DNA from: Bacillus sp. OV322
GTDB taxonomy: Bacteria > Bacillota > Bacilli > Bacillales > DSM-1321
NCBI RefSeq assembly: GCF_900112495.1
Contig: NZ_FOMA01000008.1
Location: 62,001 to 126,000 of the forward strand
Reading direction: 5' to 3'
Length of the DNA: 64,000 nt
This document shows, in pieces, positions 35,268-44,356 of the stretch (positions within the stretch are counted from its first letter, which is position 1; every line of letters begins with the position of its first letter). The notes under the pieces were generated by a model that was given only the letters and a program-made list of their open reading frames with translations, was not told the DNA's origin and made no database searches. A program made the position numbers and the translations under genes.

Positions 35268-36539
35268 ATGGCTGATAAAAAAACCTTTATAAGCGAGGTC
35301 ACTGCCCAAATCCGGTCTAAAGAAGCGAAACAGTATGTGTCAGAGGAATTAGGCTATCATTTGGAGGAAGCGAAAAAAAGCTTTCTTCAAAAGGGCATGG
35401 CAGAGACTGAAGCTGAAGAAAAAGCAATCAAGAGGATGGGAAGCCCGCAAGAAATTGGCCAGCAGCTTAACAGGGTTCACCGTCCAAGGCCGGACTGGTA
35501 CTTGTTAGGCTTGCTTTGTACGGTTTTGTGCCTTGGATTTTTGCCGTTGTTAATGCCGGGTTTCTTGGTTCCCCGGTTTATCTTATCAAAAGTGATTATA
35601 GTAGTGATCAGTGCAGCGGCTGCTTTTGTGCTGATGAAGATAGATTATAGGAAATGGAAGAGAGCCGGATGGCTGTTTTATACAGTCGGAGTATTGTTTC
35701 TGATTGGAATCGACTTTTTTTCTAACCTAACGATTAATGGAAAGGCATATTTGAAATTCGGATCCATTACTTTAGACAGCATTATGGTAATGCCGTTTTT
35801 TTACCTAGCGTATGCTTCTTTTATGAATAACCGCAAATGTAAAGTTTGGCACTTTGTACTGTTATTTCTGGTACCGCTTATTTTGTTTGGTTATGTTCCA
35901 AATCTTTCTGCAGCCTTTATCTATAGCATGATGGTTTTTATCATGCTTTGGAAAAGTGTTTTTTCAAGGAAAACCATCATTGCCATCTGGTCAGCAGCGG
36001 CAATGATGCTAGCTTTTATCACTGCCATTTTTTGGCATAGTGCCAGGTATTATCAAAAAGAAAGGATATTGGCGATTTTACATCCTTACCATGATACTGG
36101 ATATACGAGTATGCAAGCTAAAAAGCTGCTAACCCATGCAGGATGGTTCGGCCAATCAAACCCCTATGACCTTTTCATTGCGGAGCCTTACACCAATTTT
36201 GTTTTCGTTAGCTTCACTTACTGCTATGGATGGCTCTTAGCTGCTTTCCTTGTGCTGATTCTGATTATGTTCCCGGTAAGAATGGCCATGACGGTTTCAA
36301 AGGTGAAGGATGGGTACGGGAAACTTCTTACTGTTGGTGCAGCTGCATTTTTTACAGTCCAGTTTGCCTGCCATATTGGAATGGCAGCGGGTGTTTTTCC
36401 TATGACGGAGATGTCTCTTCCGTTCATCAGCTATGGATTGGCGCCTGCATTGCTTAATGCTGCTGTGATTGGAATTGTACTCAGTGTATACCGAAAGAAA
36501 AACCTGGTCGCGGCGGGGATTTCTGCAGAAAAAAGGTAA
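35268..36539 (+). CDS. FtsW/RodA/SpoVE-like SEDS membrane protein with N-terminal HAAS-like domain
   Basis: 423 residues. Residues 1-75 form a soluble helical module (YVSEELGYHLEEAKKSFLQK, then AIKRMGSPQEIGQQLN) like the HAAS domain of PadR-linked membrane proteins. About ten transmembrane helices follow, with the SEDS hallmark EMSLPFISYG near residue 385. SEDS enzymes polymerise peptidoglycan. The extracellular loop that normally has an Asp in a T-D-F context reads EPYTNFVF here, with Asn310, so catalysis is doubtful. ATG 35268 directly follows the PadR stop. It may act as a membrane sensor or anti-sigma partner rather than a polymerase. Confidence 0.82.
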   Translation: MADKKTFISEVTAQIRSKEAKQYVSEELGYHLEEAKKSFLQKGMAETEAEEKAIKRMGSPQEIGQQLNRVHRPRPDWYLLGLLCTVLCLGFLPLLMPGFLVPRFILSKVIIVVISAAAAFVLMKIDYRKWKRAGWLFYTVGVLFLIGIDFFSNLTINGKAYLKFGSITLDSIMVMPFFYLAYASFMNNRKCKVWHFVLLFLVPLILFGYVPNLSAAFIYSMMVFIMLWKSVFSRKTIIAIWSAAAMMLAFITAIFWHSARYYQKERILAILHPYHDTGYTSMQAKKLLTHAGWFGQSNPYDLFIAEPYTNFVFVSFTYCYGWLLAAFLVLILIMFPVRMAMTVSKVKDGYGKLLTVGAAAFFTVQFACHIGMAAGVFPMTEMSLPFISYGLAPALLNAAVIGIVLSVYRKKNLVAAGISAEKR

Positions 36540-36576
36540 GAGAGGATGAGGATATTTTGATTCTGCTTAATGGTAG

Positions 36577-36849
36577 CTTAGCATTAGCAGCAGGACTCCG
36601 ATGTTATGGCAGAAATTCAGGAGACTGAAATCGATTCTATTACTGGGAGTGCTTATGTCGATAGGAATTGAGTTTCTGCAATTTTTTGAGTTGCTAGTTT
36701 CAAGTGAAATGGGCAGGACTGTCGACATTGACGATGTGATCTGCAATACGGCAGGCGCTATTCTCGGCTATATTTTATACCAACTAATAACCGCCGTCGC
36801 AAACAAGTATCGCATCAAATCCCTGCAGCAGATGTTTATCGGCGGATGA
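36577..36849 (+). pseudogene. VanZ-like protein, C-terminal remnant
   Basis: The frame from ATG 36601 gives 82 residues, MLWQKFRRLKSILLLGVLMS then VDIDDVICNTAGAILGYILY, the C-terminal half of VanZ-family membrane proteins (full length about 150-200). In-frame codons just upstream (RTPMLW) still fit the family before a stop at 36574, and no ribosome site precedes the ATG. The N-terminal half is therefore lost. A short product with two membrane helices could still be made. Confidence 0.62.
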
Positions 36850-36980
36850 CATAAAAAAGACTGCTGACTGAATTACTTATGCAGAAATTTAACAAGGTCA
36901 AAAACCAGTCAGAACAAAGCACAAATTGACAGGATTGCCCGAACTGAGGCTGGTAGGATATGAAGTAAGGAGTGAGTGAT

Positions 36981-37829
36981 ATGGGCTGGGTTGAGTCTTT
37001 GCAAAAAGCGATCGATTATATGGAGGATCATTTACTGGAGGATATGGATATGAAACAGATCGCGAAAGAGGCGAATTCCTCTGTTTTTCATTTTCAGCGC
37101 ACCTTTGCGCTGCTGACTGATGTATCTGTCGGTGAGTATCTCCGGCGCAGGCGTTTGACACTGGCAGCCCAGGAGTTAGTTAGATCTCAATGCAAAATTA
37201 TCGACCTGGCCTATAAGTACGGCTATGACACTCCGGAGGCATTTTCCAGGGCTTTCCGAAGGCAGCACGGCGTAAAACCCAGTGAAGTCAGGAAAAATCA
37301 TGGAAAGCTGAATGCTTATAATCGCCTGATTATCCAGGTAACCTTGAAAGGGAGAGATCCGATGAAGTATAAAATTGTAGAACGGGAAAGTTTTCAAGTT
37401 GTTGGTGTCAAACGGGAGTTTTCGTTAGCAGGCGGTGAAAATTTAAAGGGAATCCCGCTTTTTTGGAACGATGTCCATTCTGATGGAACAAATGACGTGC
37501 TGCTTAGCTTGGACAATGGAAGAATGTACGGAATATGTGTGGATAAAAGCAGTGAAAATCAGCAGATGGATTATTGGATCGCTGCAGAATACGGCGGTGA
37601 AGTACCAGAAGGATTATCAGCCTTTACGATGCCTTCCTCAAAATGGAGTGTTTTTGAAGTTCATGGTGCAATGCCGGATGCCATTCAAAAGGCGTGGAAG
37701 CAAATCATGTCAGAGTGGTTTCCATCAGGGCATTATCAGCATGGAGGCACCCCGGAGATGGAAGTCTATTCCGACGGAGATCCGTCAAGCCCGGATTACT
37801 ATTCTGAAATTTGGATTCCAGTAAAATAA
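36981..37829 (+). CDS. AraC-family regulator with GyrI-like effector domain
   Basis: 282 residues. The N-terminal AraC/XylS DNA-binding domain has both HTH units (DMKQIAKEANSSVFHFQRTF and IIDLAYKYGYDTPEAFSRAF), followed by RRQHGVKPSEVR. The C-terminal half (about 128-282) is a GyrI/Rob-like small-molecule pocket (YKIVERESFQVVGVKREF, PSSKWSVFEVHG, EMEVYSDGD). The Rob/YdeE-like layout suggests a drug or metabolite sensor. ATG 36981 follows AAGGAGTG. No target gene is adjacent in the same unit. Confidence 0.9.
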   Translation: MGWVESLQKAIDYMEDHLLEDMDMKQIAKEANSSVFHFQRTFALLTDVSVGEYLRRRRLTLAAQELVRSQCKIIDLAYKYGYDTPEAFSRAFRRQHGVKPSEVRKNHGKLNAYNRLIIQVTLKGRDPMKYKIVERESFQVVGVKREFSLAGGENLKGIPLFWNDVHSDGTNDVLLSLDNGRMYGICVDKSSENQQMDYWIAAEYGGEVPEGLSAFTMPSSKWSVFEVHGAMPDAIQKAWKQIMSEWFPSGHYQHGGTPEMEVYSDGDPSSPDYYSEIWIPVK

Positions 37830-37877
37830 GTAAATGATACTTGCATTTTTATGAAGCAGGGACCGGTCGCCACAAAA

Positions 37878-37907
37878 ACCAGCATTCCATCTTGGATGCT
37901 GGTTTTC
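37878..37907. terminator. Terminator between AraC and YdcF-like genes
   Basis: AACCAGCAT / ATGCTGGTT stem, flanked by A on the left and T on the right; can serve both convergent genes. Confidence 0.8.
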
Positions 37908-37916
37908 CACACTGTT

Positions 37917-38531
37917 TTATGAATTTTTATCTGGGATGATGCTGAAGAACTTTTTCAGTGTCTTTTTTGAGTTTGTTCCATTCAAACCAAAATAGTTGCC
38001 AACCAGCTTAATGTATTCAGTATAGGTGATTTTCCTGTTCAGGCTTGTCAGCCACCACGTTGCAGGATGATAATGGCTGCCGCCGCTTGAGCAATAGGTC
38101 AGAGTGATGCCTGTTTTCTTAAATGCCTTATCATAATTATATTTAACCCGTCTCATATGATAATTGGAGGAAACCACAATCGCAGATTTCAATCCGTGCT
38201 GCTTCATAAGCTTTTCTGTAAATAAGGCATTTTCCGACGTGCTTGTCGCATGATTTTCTAAAATGATGGAGCGGGCAGGGATACCGGATGCACGGGATCC
38301 CTGATAAAGGTTGTTTTCACGGCCGTTAGAGAACATCAGATGAGATGCATACCCCTTTTTATATAATTCGATTCCTTTTTCCAGGCGGTTAGTGTCGCCG
38401 CTTAATACAATTACAACATCTGATTTAACAGGTTTTTCATCCACAACAAGAAAATTCCCCGCAAGCTCTATAAGAATGATGAAAATAATCATCACCGCCA
38501 TTAATTTTTTAAAAGTACGTTTCTTCCGCAT
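37917..38531 (-). CDS. YdcF-like DUF218 membrane protein
   Basis: 204 residues with one N-terminal membrane anchor (LMAVMIIFIILIELAGNFLV). The extracytoplasmic DUF218 domain shows the family motifs SDVVIVLSGDTNRLEKGIEL, HATSTSENALFTEKL and VVSSNYHMRRVKYNY. Relatives such as YdcF and SanA are linked to envelope integrity; the reaction is unknown. ATG 38531 follows GGAAGGAT. Divergent from the catalase-like gene across 330 bases. Confidence 0.85.
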   Translation of the reverse strand: MRKKRTFKKLMAVMIIFIILIELAGNFLVVDEKPVKSDVVIVLSGDTNRLEKGIELYKKGYASHLMFSNGRENNLYQGSRASGIPARSIILENHATSTSENALFTEKLMKQHGLKSAIVVSSNYHMRRVKYNYDKAFKKTGITLTYCSSGGSHYHPATWWLTSLNRKITYTEYIKLVGNYFGLNGTNSKKTLKKFFSIIPDKNS

Positions 38532-38861
38532 TTTTATCCTTCCTCTACCAATGCTTCAAAGCCTTGATGCAGATTGCGGACTGTGAGAAGCAAGAATCAT
38601 ATTTATGTGAAAATAAAAATTTAAAAACTCTTTTTGTTTATTAAATATCCATTTGCAGTCATGGTAAAACTGTGCTCGCCATTGCTTGGCCATGACAAGT
38701 ATAACATAGGATATTCGTAAACTTTAGAGAAAATTACTGACAGTATTCTGCTTTTAATGAGGATGTTTTTAAAAGGACACTTGAATACAATTCATGGTGA
38801 TGGGGTACACGTAAGAATATATACGTTGGCTTGAAAAATAATCAATAGACAGGAGATTCAT
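38532..38861. promoter_or_regulatory. Divergent promoter region, ydcF-like / catalase-like
   Basis: 330 bases, AT-rich. GTCATGG (about 38658) and CCATGAC (about 38690) form a widely spaced inverted repeat just before TATAAC, a possible -10. No PerR box of the TTATAAT-ATTATAA kind was found by eye. Confidence 0.35.
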
Positions 38862-39788
38862 ATGAAACCGAACGATCACTCCGATTTAGCGGTACAAGCA
38901 GTAGATGATATTGAACATATTTCAGGCACGTTTCCCGGGTATCGGCGTGCCCATGCCAGAGGGCGCTGCTATAAGGGGATATTCACTCCGAATGGAAAGG
39001 CAGCTCCTCTCACCACTGCTCCTCACCTGCAGACAGAACCTGTGCCTGTTATTGTCCGGTTTTCCAACAGTTCGCCCAATCCCGGCCACTCAGATGCCCT
39101 AACTCCTGTTAAAGGGATGTCGGTGCAATTTCAATTAGGGAACGGAGAGATCACTAATTTAATAGCTGTTACTATCCCTGTTTTCTTTGCGAAATCTCCC
39201 GAGGCATTCTCCGAAATGTTTAAATTGATAAAATCAGCGAAAACAGGCTTGCCAAATCTTAAAAGCCTGATGAAGGTGCTTGTGAAATACCCGGAAGGCG
39301 ATGCTGCAGTTCGGATCTTGAAGGAAATGCACCCTCCAGCAAGCTATGGCTCTGCACAATACTATTCGATTCATGCTTTTTATTTTGTGGATAAAGAAGG
39401 AAGAAGGCAGGCGGTTAAATACCAATGGAAGCCAGATGCAGGGCTCGGCATGCTGAAGCTAAAAGAAGCGGCAAATCGTCCAGAGGACTATCTTGATCAA
39501 GAAATGGATGAACGCCTAAAACAGGCGCCTGTAGGGTTTGACCTTGATATCCAGCTGGGAGCGGAAGAAGACCCTACGGATGATCCAACCGTACTCTGGC
39601 CTGAAGACAGACAAAAAATGACTGTAGGCCATCTCGAAATAACAGAAAGGCTTGAAGATCAAGGAGAAGAATTGCTTTTTGATCCAACAGTGATAACAGA
39701 CGGAATTCAATTGTCTGAGGATAAAATCCTGCATTTTCGCCATGCTGCTTACAAGGAATCCTATCGTCGCAGAATTCATAATGAATGA
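38862..39788 (+). CDS. Catalase-like heme peroxidase (SrpA/mini-catalase family)
   Basis: 308-residue minimal catalase-fold heme protein. The distal His lies in the YRRAHARGRC segment (about residue 30), the distal Asn region is V-R-F-S-N-S-S-P, and the proximal Arg-x3-Tyr appears as R-H-A-A-Y near the C terminus. Minimal catalase-like enzymes of about 300-350 residues often act as peroxidases with organic substrates rather than true catalases. ATG 38862 has CAGGAGA upstream. No iron or peroxide-stress regulator is adjacent. Confidence 0.88.
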   Translation: MKPNDHSDLAVQAVDDIEHISGTFPGYRRAHARGRCYKGIFTPNGKAAPLTTAPHLQTEPVPVIVRFSNSSPNPGHSDALTPVKGMSVQFQLGNGEITNLIAVTIPVFFAKSPEAFSEMFKLIKSAKTGLPNLKSLMKVLVKYPEGDAAVRILKEMHPPASYGSAQYYSIHAFYFVDKEGRRQAVKYQWKPDAGLGMLKLKEAANRPEDYLDQEMDERLKQAPVGFDLDIQLGAEEDPTDDPTVLWPEDRQKMTVGHLEITERLEDQGEELLFDPTVITDGIQLSEDKILHFRHAAYKESYRRRIHNE

Positions 39789-39794
39789 AAGCGT

Positions 39795-39843
39795 AGCTGT
39801 TTCAAAGGACGTTAAGCACCATGCCTTTGAGACAGCTTTTTTT
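39795..39843 (+). terminator. Terminator after catalase-like gene
   Basis: AGCTGTTTCAAAGG / CCTTTGAGACAGCT stem with long loop, then seven T residues. Confidence 0.88.
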
Positions 39844-39921
39844 GTGATTCATTTCAAAAACATCCGGAAAAACCGATATAAGGAAAAAGATAGGAAATAA
39901 CTTAACTGCGCAGGTGAAATT

Positions 39922-41451
39922 TTGCATATTACATATAGGACGTTTATCAAAAAGCTGATTAGGAACTATGTAATCGGTTCGCTGACAGCTGTATTCGGGG
40001 TAGGAGGAATATTTATTTTCTTTGCTTTAAAGGTATCGGCTGAGGAAATAGTAAGCCTTCTGTCCATTCTATTCATATCGCTTGTTGTTATGCTGTTTGC
40101 AGAGTTTATTGTATTTTCCAGGCATATCCGCCCTATACGGAGCCTGTTTTTGGAGAGCAGTCCGGACTTCAGCATGCTGCAGTCTGTATATTTTCAGACA
40201 CACCGGTTTCCAATTTTGGCAATTAAGCGGATTATTGGACCGCATTTTCTGGGTCTGTCCATTCCAGCCATGCTCATGCTTTGGGGGGGCATCCATAGCG
40301 GACTTTTGAACTTGCCCCATTATTATATTTTGCTGGCTGCTTTTGGATTGCCGCTTGTAGCTTGTATGCATGCCTTTATCGAATTCTTTTTAACATCACA
40401 GTCCATCCGTCCAGTTGCCATGCACATCAGACAGCTTTCCATGGATTTATACAATATTGATTTGTCTCTGAACGGAGAGGTGCTGGTATCTATTCAGCGG
40501 AAATTTCAATTCAGTACCTTTTTAATTGGAACATTTCCGCTGTTCCTCTTCAGTCTGGGTGAGTATATCCGCCAGAATGTGCTTCATGAATCTCATGATT
40601 ACTGGAAATGGACGGGTATCATTCTTCTTGCAGGGATTATCTTTTCTTCACTTGGAGCCTGGGTATTGTCAAAAGAGGTGCAGCATCCGATTACGAGCCT
40701 TTATAAGGGGTTGGACTCTGTACGGAGCGGCGACTTTGACGTGCGTACAGCTGATATTTATTCGGACGAGTTTTCCATGCTTGTGGCCGGCTTCAATCAT
40801 ATGGTGAGCGGGCTGAAGGAGCGGGAAACCATGAATAACCTGCTCATCCAGAGTTACTTCTCGACCCTTGCTGCGGCTCTTGATGCCAGAGATCCTTATA
40901 CGGCGGGGCATTCCGAGCGGGTGGCATATTATTCCCTGAGAATCGGCAGGCTTGCAAGACTGCCGGAAGCTGAGCTCGATATTTTGCATAAAACCGCACT
41001 GCTGCATGATATTGGAAAAATCGGCGTCCGTGATGATGTTCTTCTTAAGGACGGCAAACTTACTGACGAAGAATTTAAGCAAATTAAACAGCATCCAGTA
41101 TTAGGAGAGAAAATTTTAAAAGAAATAAAGCCCGCCGAATCCATGGCACCATTGCTTCCCGGTGTAAGATCACATCATGAACGATACGACGGAAGAGGAT
41201 ATCCGGATGGCTTAACAGGCGTCGGCATCCCGTTAATGGGCAGAATCATTGCTATAGCAGATGCCTTCGATGCAATGACCTCTGACAGGCCGTATCGCAA
41301 AGGAATGCCCGAAGAAAAGGCTTTGAGCATCCTTGCAGGCGGCAAAGGAACACAGTGGGACCCGGAATTGACCACTCTTTTTATTGCTAATTACGGAGAA
41401 ATTAAGCTTCGGGAAGCAGAAGAGGGACAGGCTGAAGAATATGCAGGGTAA
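39922..41451 (+). CDS. HD-GYP domain phosphodiesterase with membrane sensor and HAMP
   Basis: 509-residue membrane protein. The N-terminal half (about 1-270) has six or so hydrophobic segments. A HAMP domain (about 255-305: LSKEVQHPITSLYKGLDSVR) follows, then an HD-GYP domain. Catalytic motifs: LLHDIGKIGVRDDVLLKDGK around residue 361 and HHERYDGRGYPDGLTG around 418, plus IADAFDAMTSDRPYR. These keep all expected metal and GYP residues, so cyclic-di-GMP hydrolysis is likely. TTG start with CAGGTGA upstream. Terminator follows. Confidence 0.92.
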   Translation: MHITYRTFIKKLIRNYVIGSLTAVFGVGGIFIFFALKVSAEEIVSLLSILFISLVVMLFAEFIVFSRHIRPIRSLFLESSPDFSMLQSVYFQTHRFPILAIKRIIGPHFLGLSIPAMLMLWGGIHSGLLNLPHYYILLAAFGLPLVACMHAFIEFFLTSQSIRPVAMHIRQLSMDLYNIDLSLNGEVLVSIQRKFQFSTFLIGTFPLFLFSLGEYIRQNVLHESHDYWKWTGIILLAGIIFSSLGAWVLSKEVQHPITSLYKGLDSVRSGDFDVRTADIYSDEFSMLVAGFNHMVSGLKERETMNNLLIQSYFSTLAAALDARDPYTAGHSERVAYYSLRIGRLARLPEAELDILHKTALLHDIGKIGVRDDVLLKDGKLTDEEFKQIKQHPVLGEKILKEIKPAESMAPLLPGVRSHHERYDGRGYPDGLTGVGIPLMGRIIAIADAFDAMTSDRPYRKGMPEEKALSILAGGKGTQWDPELTTLFIANYGEIKLREAEEGQAEEYAG

Positions 41452-41456
41452 TGTAG

Positions 41457-41485
41457 GACCGGATTTGATCTGGTTCTTTTTTTTT
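41457..41485 (+). terminator. Terminator after HD-GYP gene
   Basis: GACCGGAT / ATCTGGTTC stem, 3-base loop, nine T residues. Confidence 0.88.
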
Positions 41486-41486
41486 G

Positions 41487-41517
41487 GCTTTATTCGTAAA
41501 CTTTTCTGCTGTGGAAG
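41487..41517 (-). repeat. Terminal fragment of the dispersed repeat
   Basis: GGCTTTATTCGTAAACTTTT matches the GGCTGTTTTCGTAAACTTTG end of copy 2. The rest of the element is absent. Confidence 0.5.
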
Positions 41518-41679
41518 AAGGTCTCCTGTTCGTGATAAGTGTGTAGTTCATTAGAACTATTTTCACGGAATATCCTTGTATGACTTGCGAGCATTTTTCT
41601 TCCTTTAAGATACATCTATCCAATAATTTACAAATAAAGAAATTTGTGATGAGTCTGCGAGAAAGGAATTCCGATAAAA

Positions 41680-43367
41680 ATGTCTGATAAACTCTATGAT
41701 GCAAAAGCACTAATAGATGCAATGGAAGGACGCACAAAGGAATATGAAAGTCTGCATAAACAATTGGCGGCAATCAGGAAGGAATTTGATCTCATAGTAA
41801 AAATGGATGACGAATTGAAGGGAAAAGGTGCCGAAGCCATTAAGGGGTTTTACCAGGCACAGATTGATACAGTGGATGCTTGGACGGGTCTTGTTGATAG
41901 GCATATTGCCTTTTTTAAGGGGATAAGCGGGGATGCGGAGGAAGCCAAGCTTGGAGAGGGTAAGATTATCGATGTTCCCTTTTTAGAAAGTGAAGTGGCC
42001 CTTGCAGATCAAAAATCCAAGGATCTAGTTTCAGACCAAAAAAGGGACCTCAAAGTGATATTAGATCGGATACATGACATTATTGATCTAAAACCCTTCT
42101 CTGATGATGACTTTCAGGACGAAATTCAAAGTGCAGAAAATAAGCGGAATAAATCCATCGCTAAATTAAATGAAATTGACGGGAAGTGGCTGACAGAATA
42201 CGCTGAATCAAGAGATGACCAGGTTTCTATCACGGCTCTCATGAAGCAGCTTAGCGAATCCAGCACAAGAGGCGGAAAGGTATCTCCGCTCCGCTGTACT
42301 TTAATGCCAAGTCCTACAAAAGTAGTGAGGTATACAAAGACCTGCAGGAGCAGAGAAAAGAAGACGAAGCCTATCTAAAGGTGAAGAAGAAAGAAGCGGA
42401 AGAGCGAAAGCGCAGGGAATTGAATGCAGACCTTGCTCGGCAGGTTTCAAATCCGCAGGAATATTTGAAAGTCGCTGATAAAATTGGCTTTACAAACCTC
42501 CATCAAGATCAGCGGAGCCTGTACATGAGGTATATGGAAGAAGAGCTTAAAAAAGGAGCTACTATAGGTTTACTTGATGCGGGAAAGGACTTCGCGAAAG
42601 ATATCTTTAATTTTGTGATGGACCCGGAAGCAGCGGAGATGGCAGTCTATGAATCTGTCATTCATTACAAACAAACCTATAAGATTATGGCAAAAGCGAT
42701 TCACGACTCCTATGAAAAAAACATGGTGAATGGAGATTGGTATTCCAGGGCGCACTGGGTGACATACGCCATCGGTTCCGCTTTCGCCAATGCAGCCGGC
42801 ACAAAAGGAATGGGAGCTGCCGCCAAAACAGGGATGACTACAGCCAGAATAGCCACAAAGACTGTTGTTTCCAAGGCAGGAAAGCTGGCACAGATTCCCT
42901 CAAAAACACCCCTCGAATACTCACTTGCGGTAGACGGGCAGGTGCCCTATAATGCGATTAACAGCAAAGGATTAATGGACCGGCTTTCTGCGTTTAGTGG
43001 TGAGGGGAAGGTTGGTGGGGGTGCTGGTAAAGTTGAAATAAAGTATCCTTTAAGCTCCACGAATAAAAAGCATATTAACAAGCATAATATTGAATCTATA
43101 AAGCAACAGTATAAATATTTATCCGACTCTCAACTGGCAGATAAATTAGAATCTAGTTTTTTTAATCCAAAGTGGAGTGATGATGAGATAAATAAATATG
43201 CTGAAATTGCATATAATGATCTGAAAAACCAAGGTAAAACTGGGAAGCAGACATATGAAATAGGCGGGGAAATAATTGATGTCTTTATTCATCCTGATGG
43301 TCAATTAGGTAGTGTGTATGGTAGACATAAATTCACAGTTGAAGATATTAGAAAAATAACTAAATAA
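41680..43367 (+). pseudogene. LXG-domain polymorphic toxin, cassette 1 (5-bp frameshift)
   Basis: An LXG toxin of the type exported by the Firmicute type VII secretion system. The LXG domain (KALIDAMEGRTKEYESLHKQ, KGKGAEAIKGFYQAQIDTVD) occupies residues 1 to about 200. At 42286-42295 a tandem duplication of CCGCT shifts the frame and stops translation at 42378. Removing one copy restores about 560 codons through a conserved middle region (GFTNLHQDQRSLYMRYMEEE) to 43367. The last ~110 residues are a variable toxin domain with NKKHINKHN and IDVFIHPDGQLGSVYGRHKF; a ribonuclease of the BECR/EndoU sort is possible but unproven. ATG 41680 follows AGAAAGGAATT. The frameshift could be real, reversible, or a sequencing error. 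Confidence 0.85.
42073..43009 (+). repeat. Toxin-linker direct repeat, left copy
   Basis: Encodes the end of the LXG domain and the middle region of cassette 1. It is nearly identical to 44357-45294, especially 42466-42790, and diverges as the toxin-specific part approaches. Confidence 0.9.
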
Positions 43368-43378
43368 GGTGGAAGACA

Positions 43379-43882
43379 ATGTTTAAAATAAGTTATAAAA
43401 TATTTGAAAATAATAGCTTAGATGAAATGGAGCTCAATGGGGCAGACGGATATTTCCAATTTGAAATTGATAATGAAACTTATGGTATCCTCATCCCTGA
43501 AGATATCGATGAATTTTCAGTTTCTATTTATTGGTGGTTGTACTATTTTTCAAAAGCAATACTAATTTTGAAAACTGAAAGTTATGTTTTAATAAGTGAT
43601 ATTGACAAACCTAAGATTTGGATTGAACTAATAAGAGAAAAAAATATAGTGAAAATAAGTAAAGTTACAGCTGATAAACCTGAAGGAAGTGGGGCAATAG
43701 AAACGAAAAAGATGCCTAATTTAATTCAGTATTGGAAAGACAAACAAGTTAATTATGAAAACCTTAAAACAGAATTGGTAAATAAAACGAAGTTATATAT
43801 CAAAGAAATGAGAGCGTTAAATAATGAAGGGAATAGAAATATTTTGAATTTGGAAAGTTTGTTACTTGAAATAGAGAAATAA
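43379..43882 (+). CDS. Putative immunity protein for cassette 1
   Basis: 167-residue acidic cytosolic protein starting 11 bases after the toxin stop, the classic place for a cognate immunity gene. It begins MFKISYKIFENNSLDEMELN and includes YWWLYYFSKAIL near residue 58 and a charged C-terminal coil. No known immunity family is recognised. Base composition is more AT-rich than the flanking core genes, as expected for exchangeable toxin-immunity modules. Role inferred from position only. The start has GGTGGAAGACA upstream. Confidence 0.6.
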   Translation: MFKISYKIFENNSLDEMELNGADGYFQFEIDNETYGILIPEDIDEFSVSIYWWLYYFSKAILILKTESYVLISDIDKPKIWIELIREKNIVKISKVTADKPEGSGAIETKKMPNLIQYWKDKQVNYENLKTELVNKTKLYIKEMRALNNEGNRNILNLESLLLEIEK

Positions 43883-43988
43883 ATTCTTATATATTCTTAT
43901 TTTGATAAGGAGCAATGGATTTCATTTGAGTATGGAAGCTATTTAAGAGAGTACAAAATATTTTGTGTAATGGAAAAAATGAAAAAAA

Positions 43989-44046
43989 GAAGACCTTTTC
44001 TTGGTAGAATTAAGTCACCACAAAAATTTCCTAGAAAGAGGTCTTC
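43989..44046 (-). terminator. Hairpin beside the transposase remnant, probable minus-strand terminator
   Basis: GAAGACCTTTTCTTGG and CTAGAAAGAGGTCTTC are inverted with two mismatches. Read on the minus strand the stem ends in a long T tract. It could also be a decayed insertion-sequence end. Confidence 0.5.
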
Positions 44047-44172
44047 CTTATGAAGAACTTTTATTATTAAGTGAGGTTTTCGAAGAACTTCTTTATAGTA
44101 CTTTTCAATTATTGGGCCTTACATTTAATAATGAGACAAAGCCTCTTTCTCAAGGAAGGGGTTTTGTTTGCG

Positions 44173-44356
44173 TTACAAAAGTTTTTGCCTGCCACATAAC
44201 CAGTCCTGATTACGCTTCAATTGAGAGCACTCCTTAGTCTCTCTTGTTAACTCTTCTAAACTGATAAAACGGCAGCGTTTTACGAATTCTGTCTTGATGA
44301 TTTTAAATGTTGCTACTGCAATAGCGTTATCATAAGGAAAACCACGCCCTGCTATC
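44173..44356 (-). mobile_element. IS3-family transposase fragment (OrfB remnant)
   Basis: Minus-strand codons read GRGFPYDNAIAVATFKIIKT then EFVKRCRFISLEELTRE, the conserved region around the last catalytic Glu of IS3/IS150-type integrases (usual form KGxPYDNAxxExxFKxxKxE). Nothing upstream or downstream of this piece survives. It ends exactly where the second toxin-linker repeat begins (44357), so an insertion or IS-mediated deletion made that junction. Confidence 0.78.

Noticed and set aside
44001..44237. 78-codon frame resembling a Spo0E-like peptide (EELLLLSEVFEELL)
   Set aside because: The SQELD motif is missing, and the frame runs through a hairpin and the transposase remnant.
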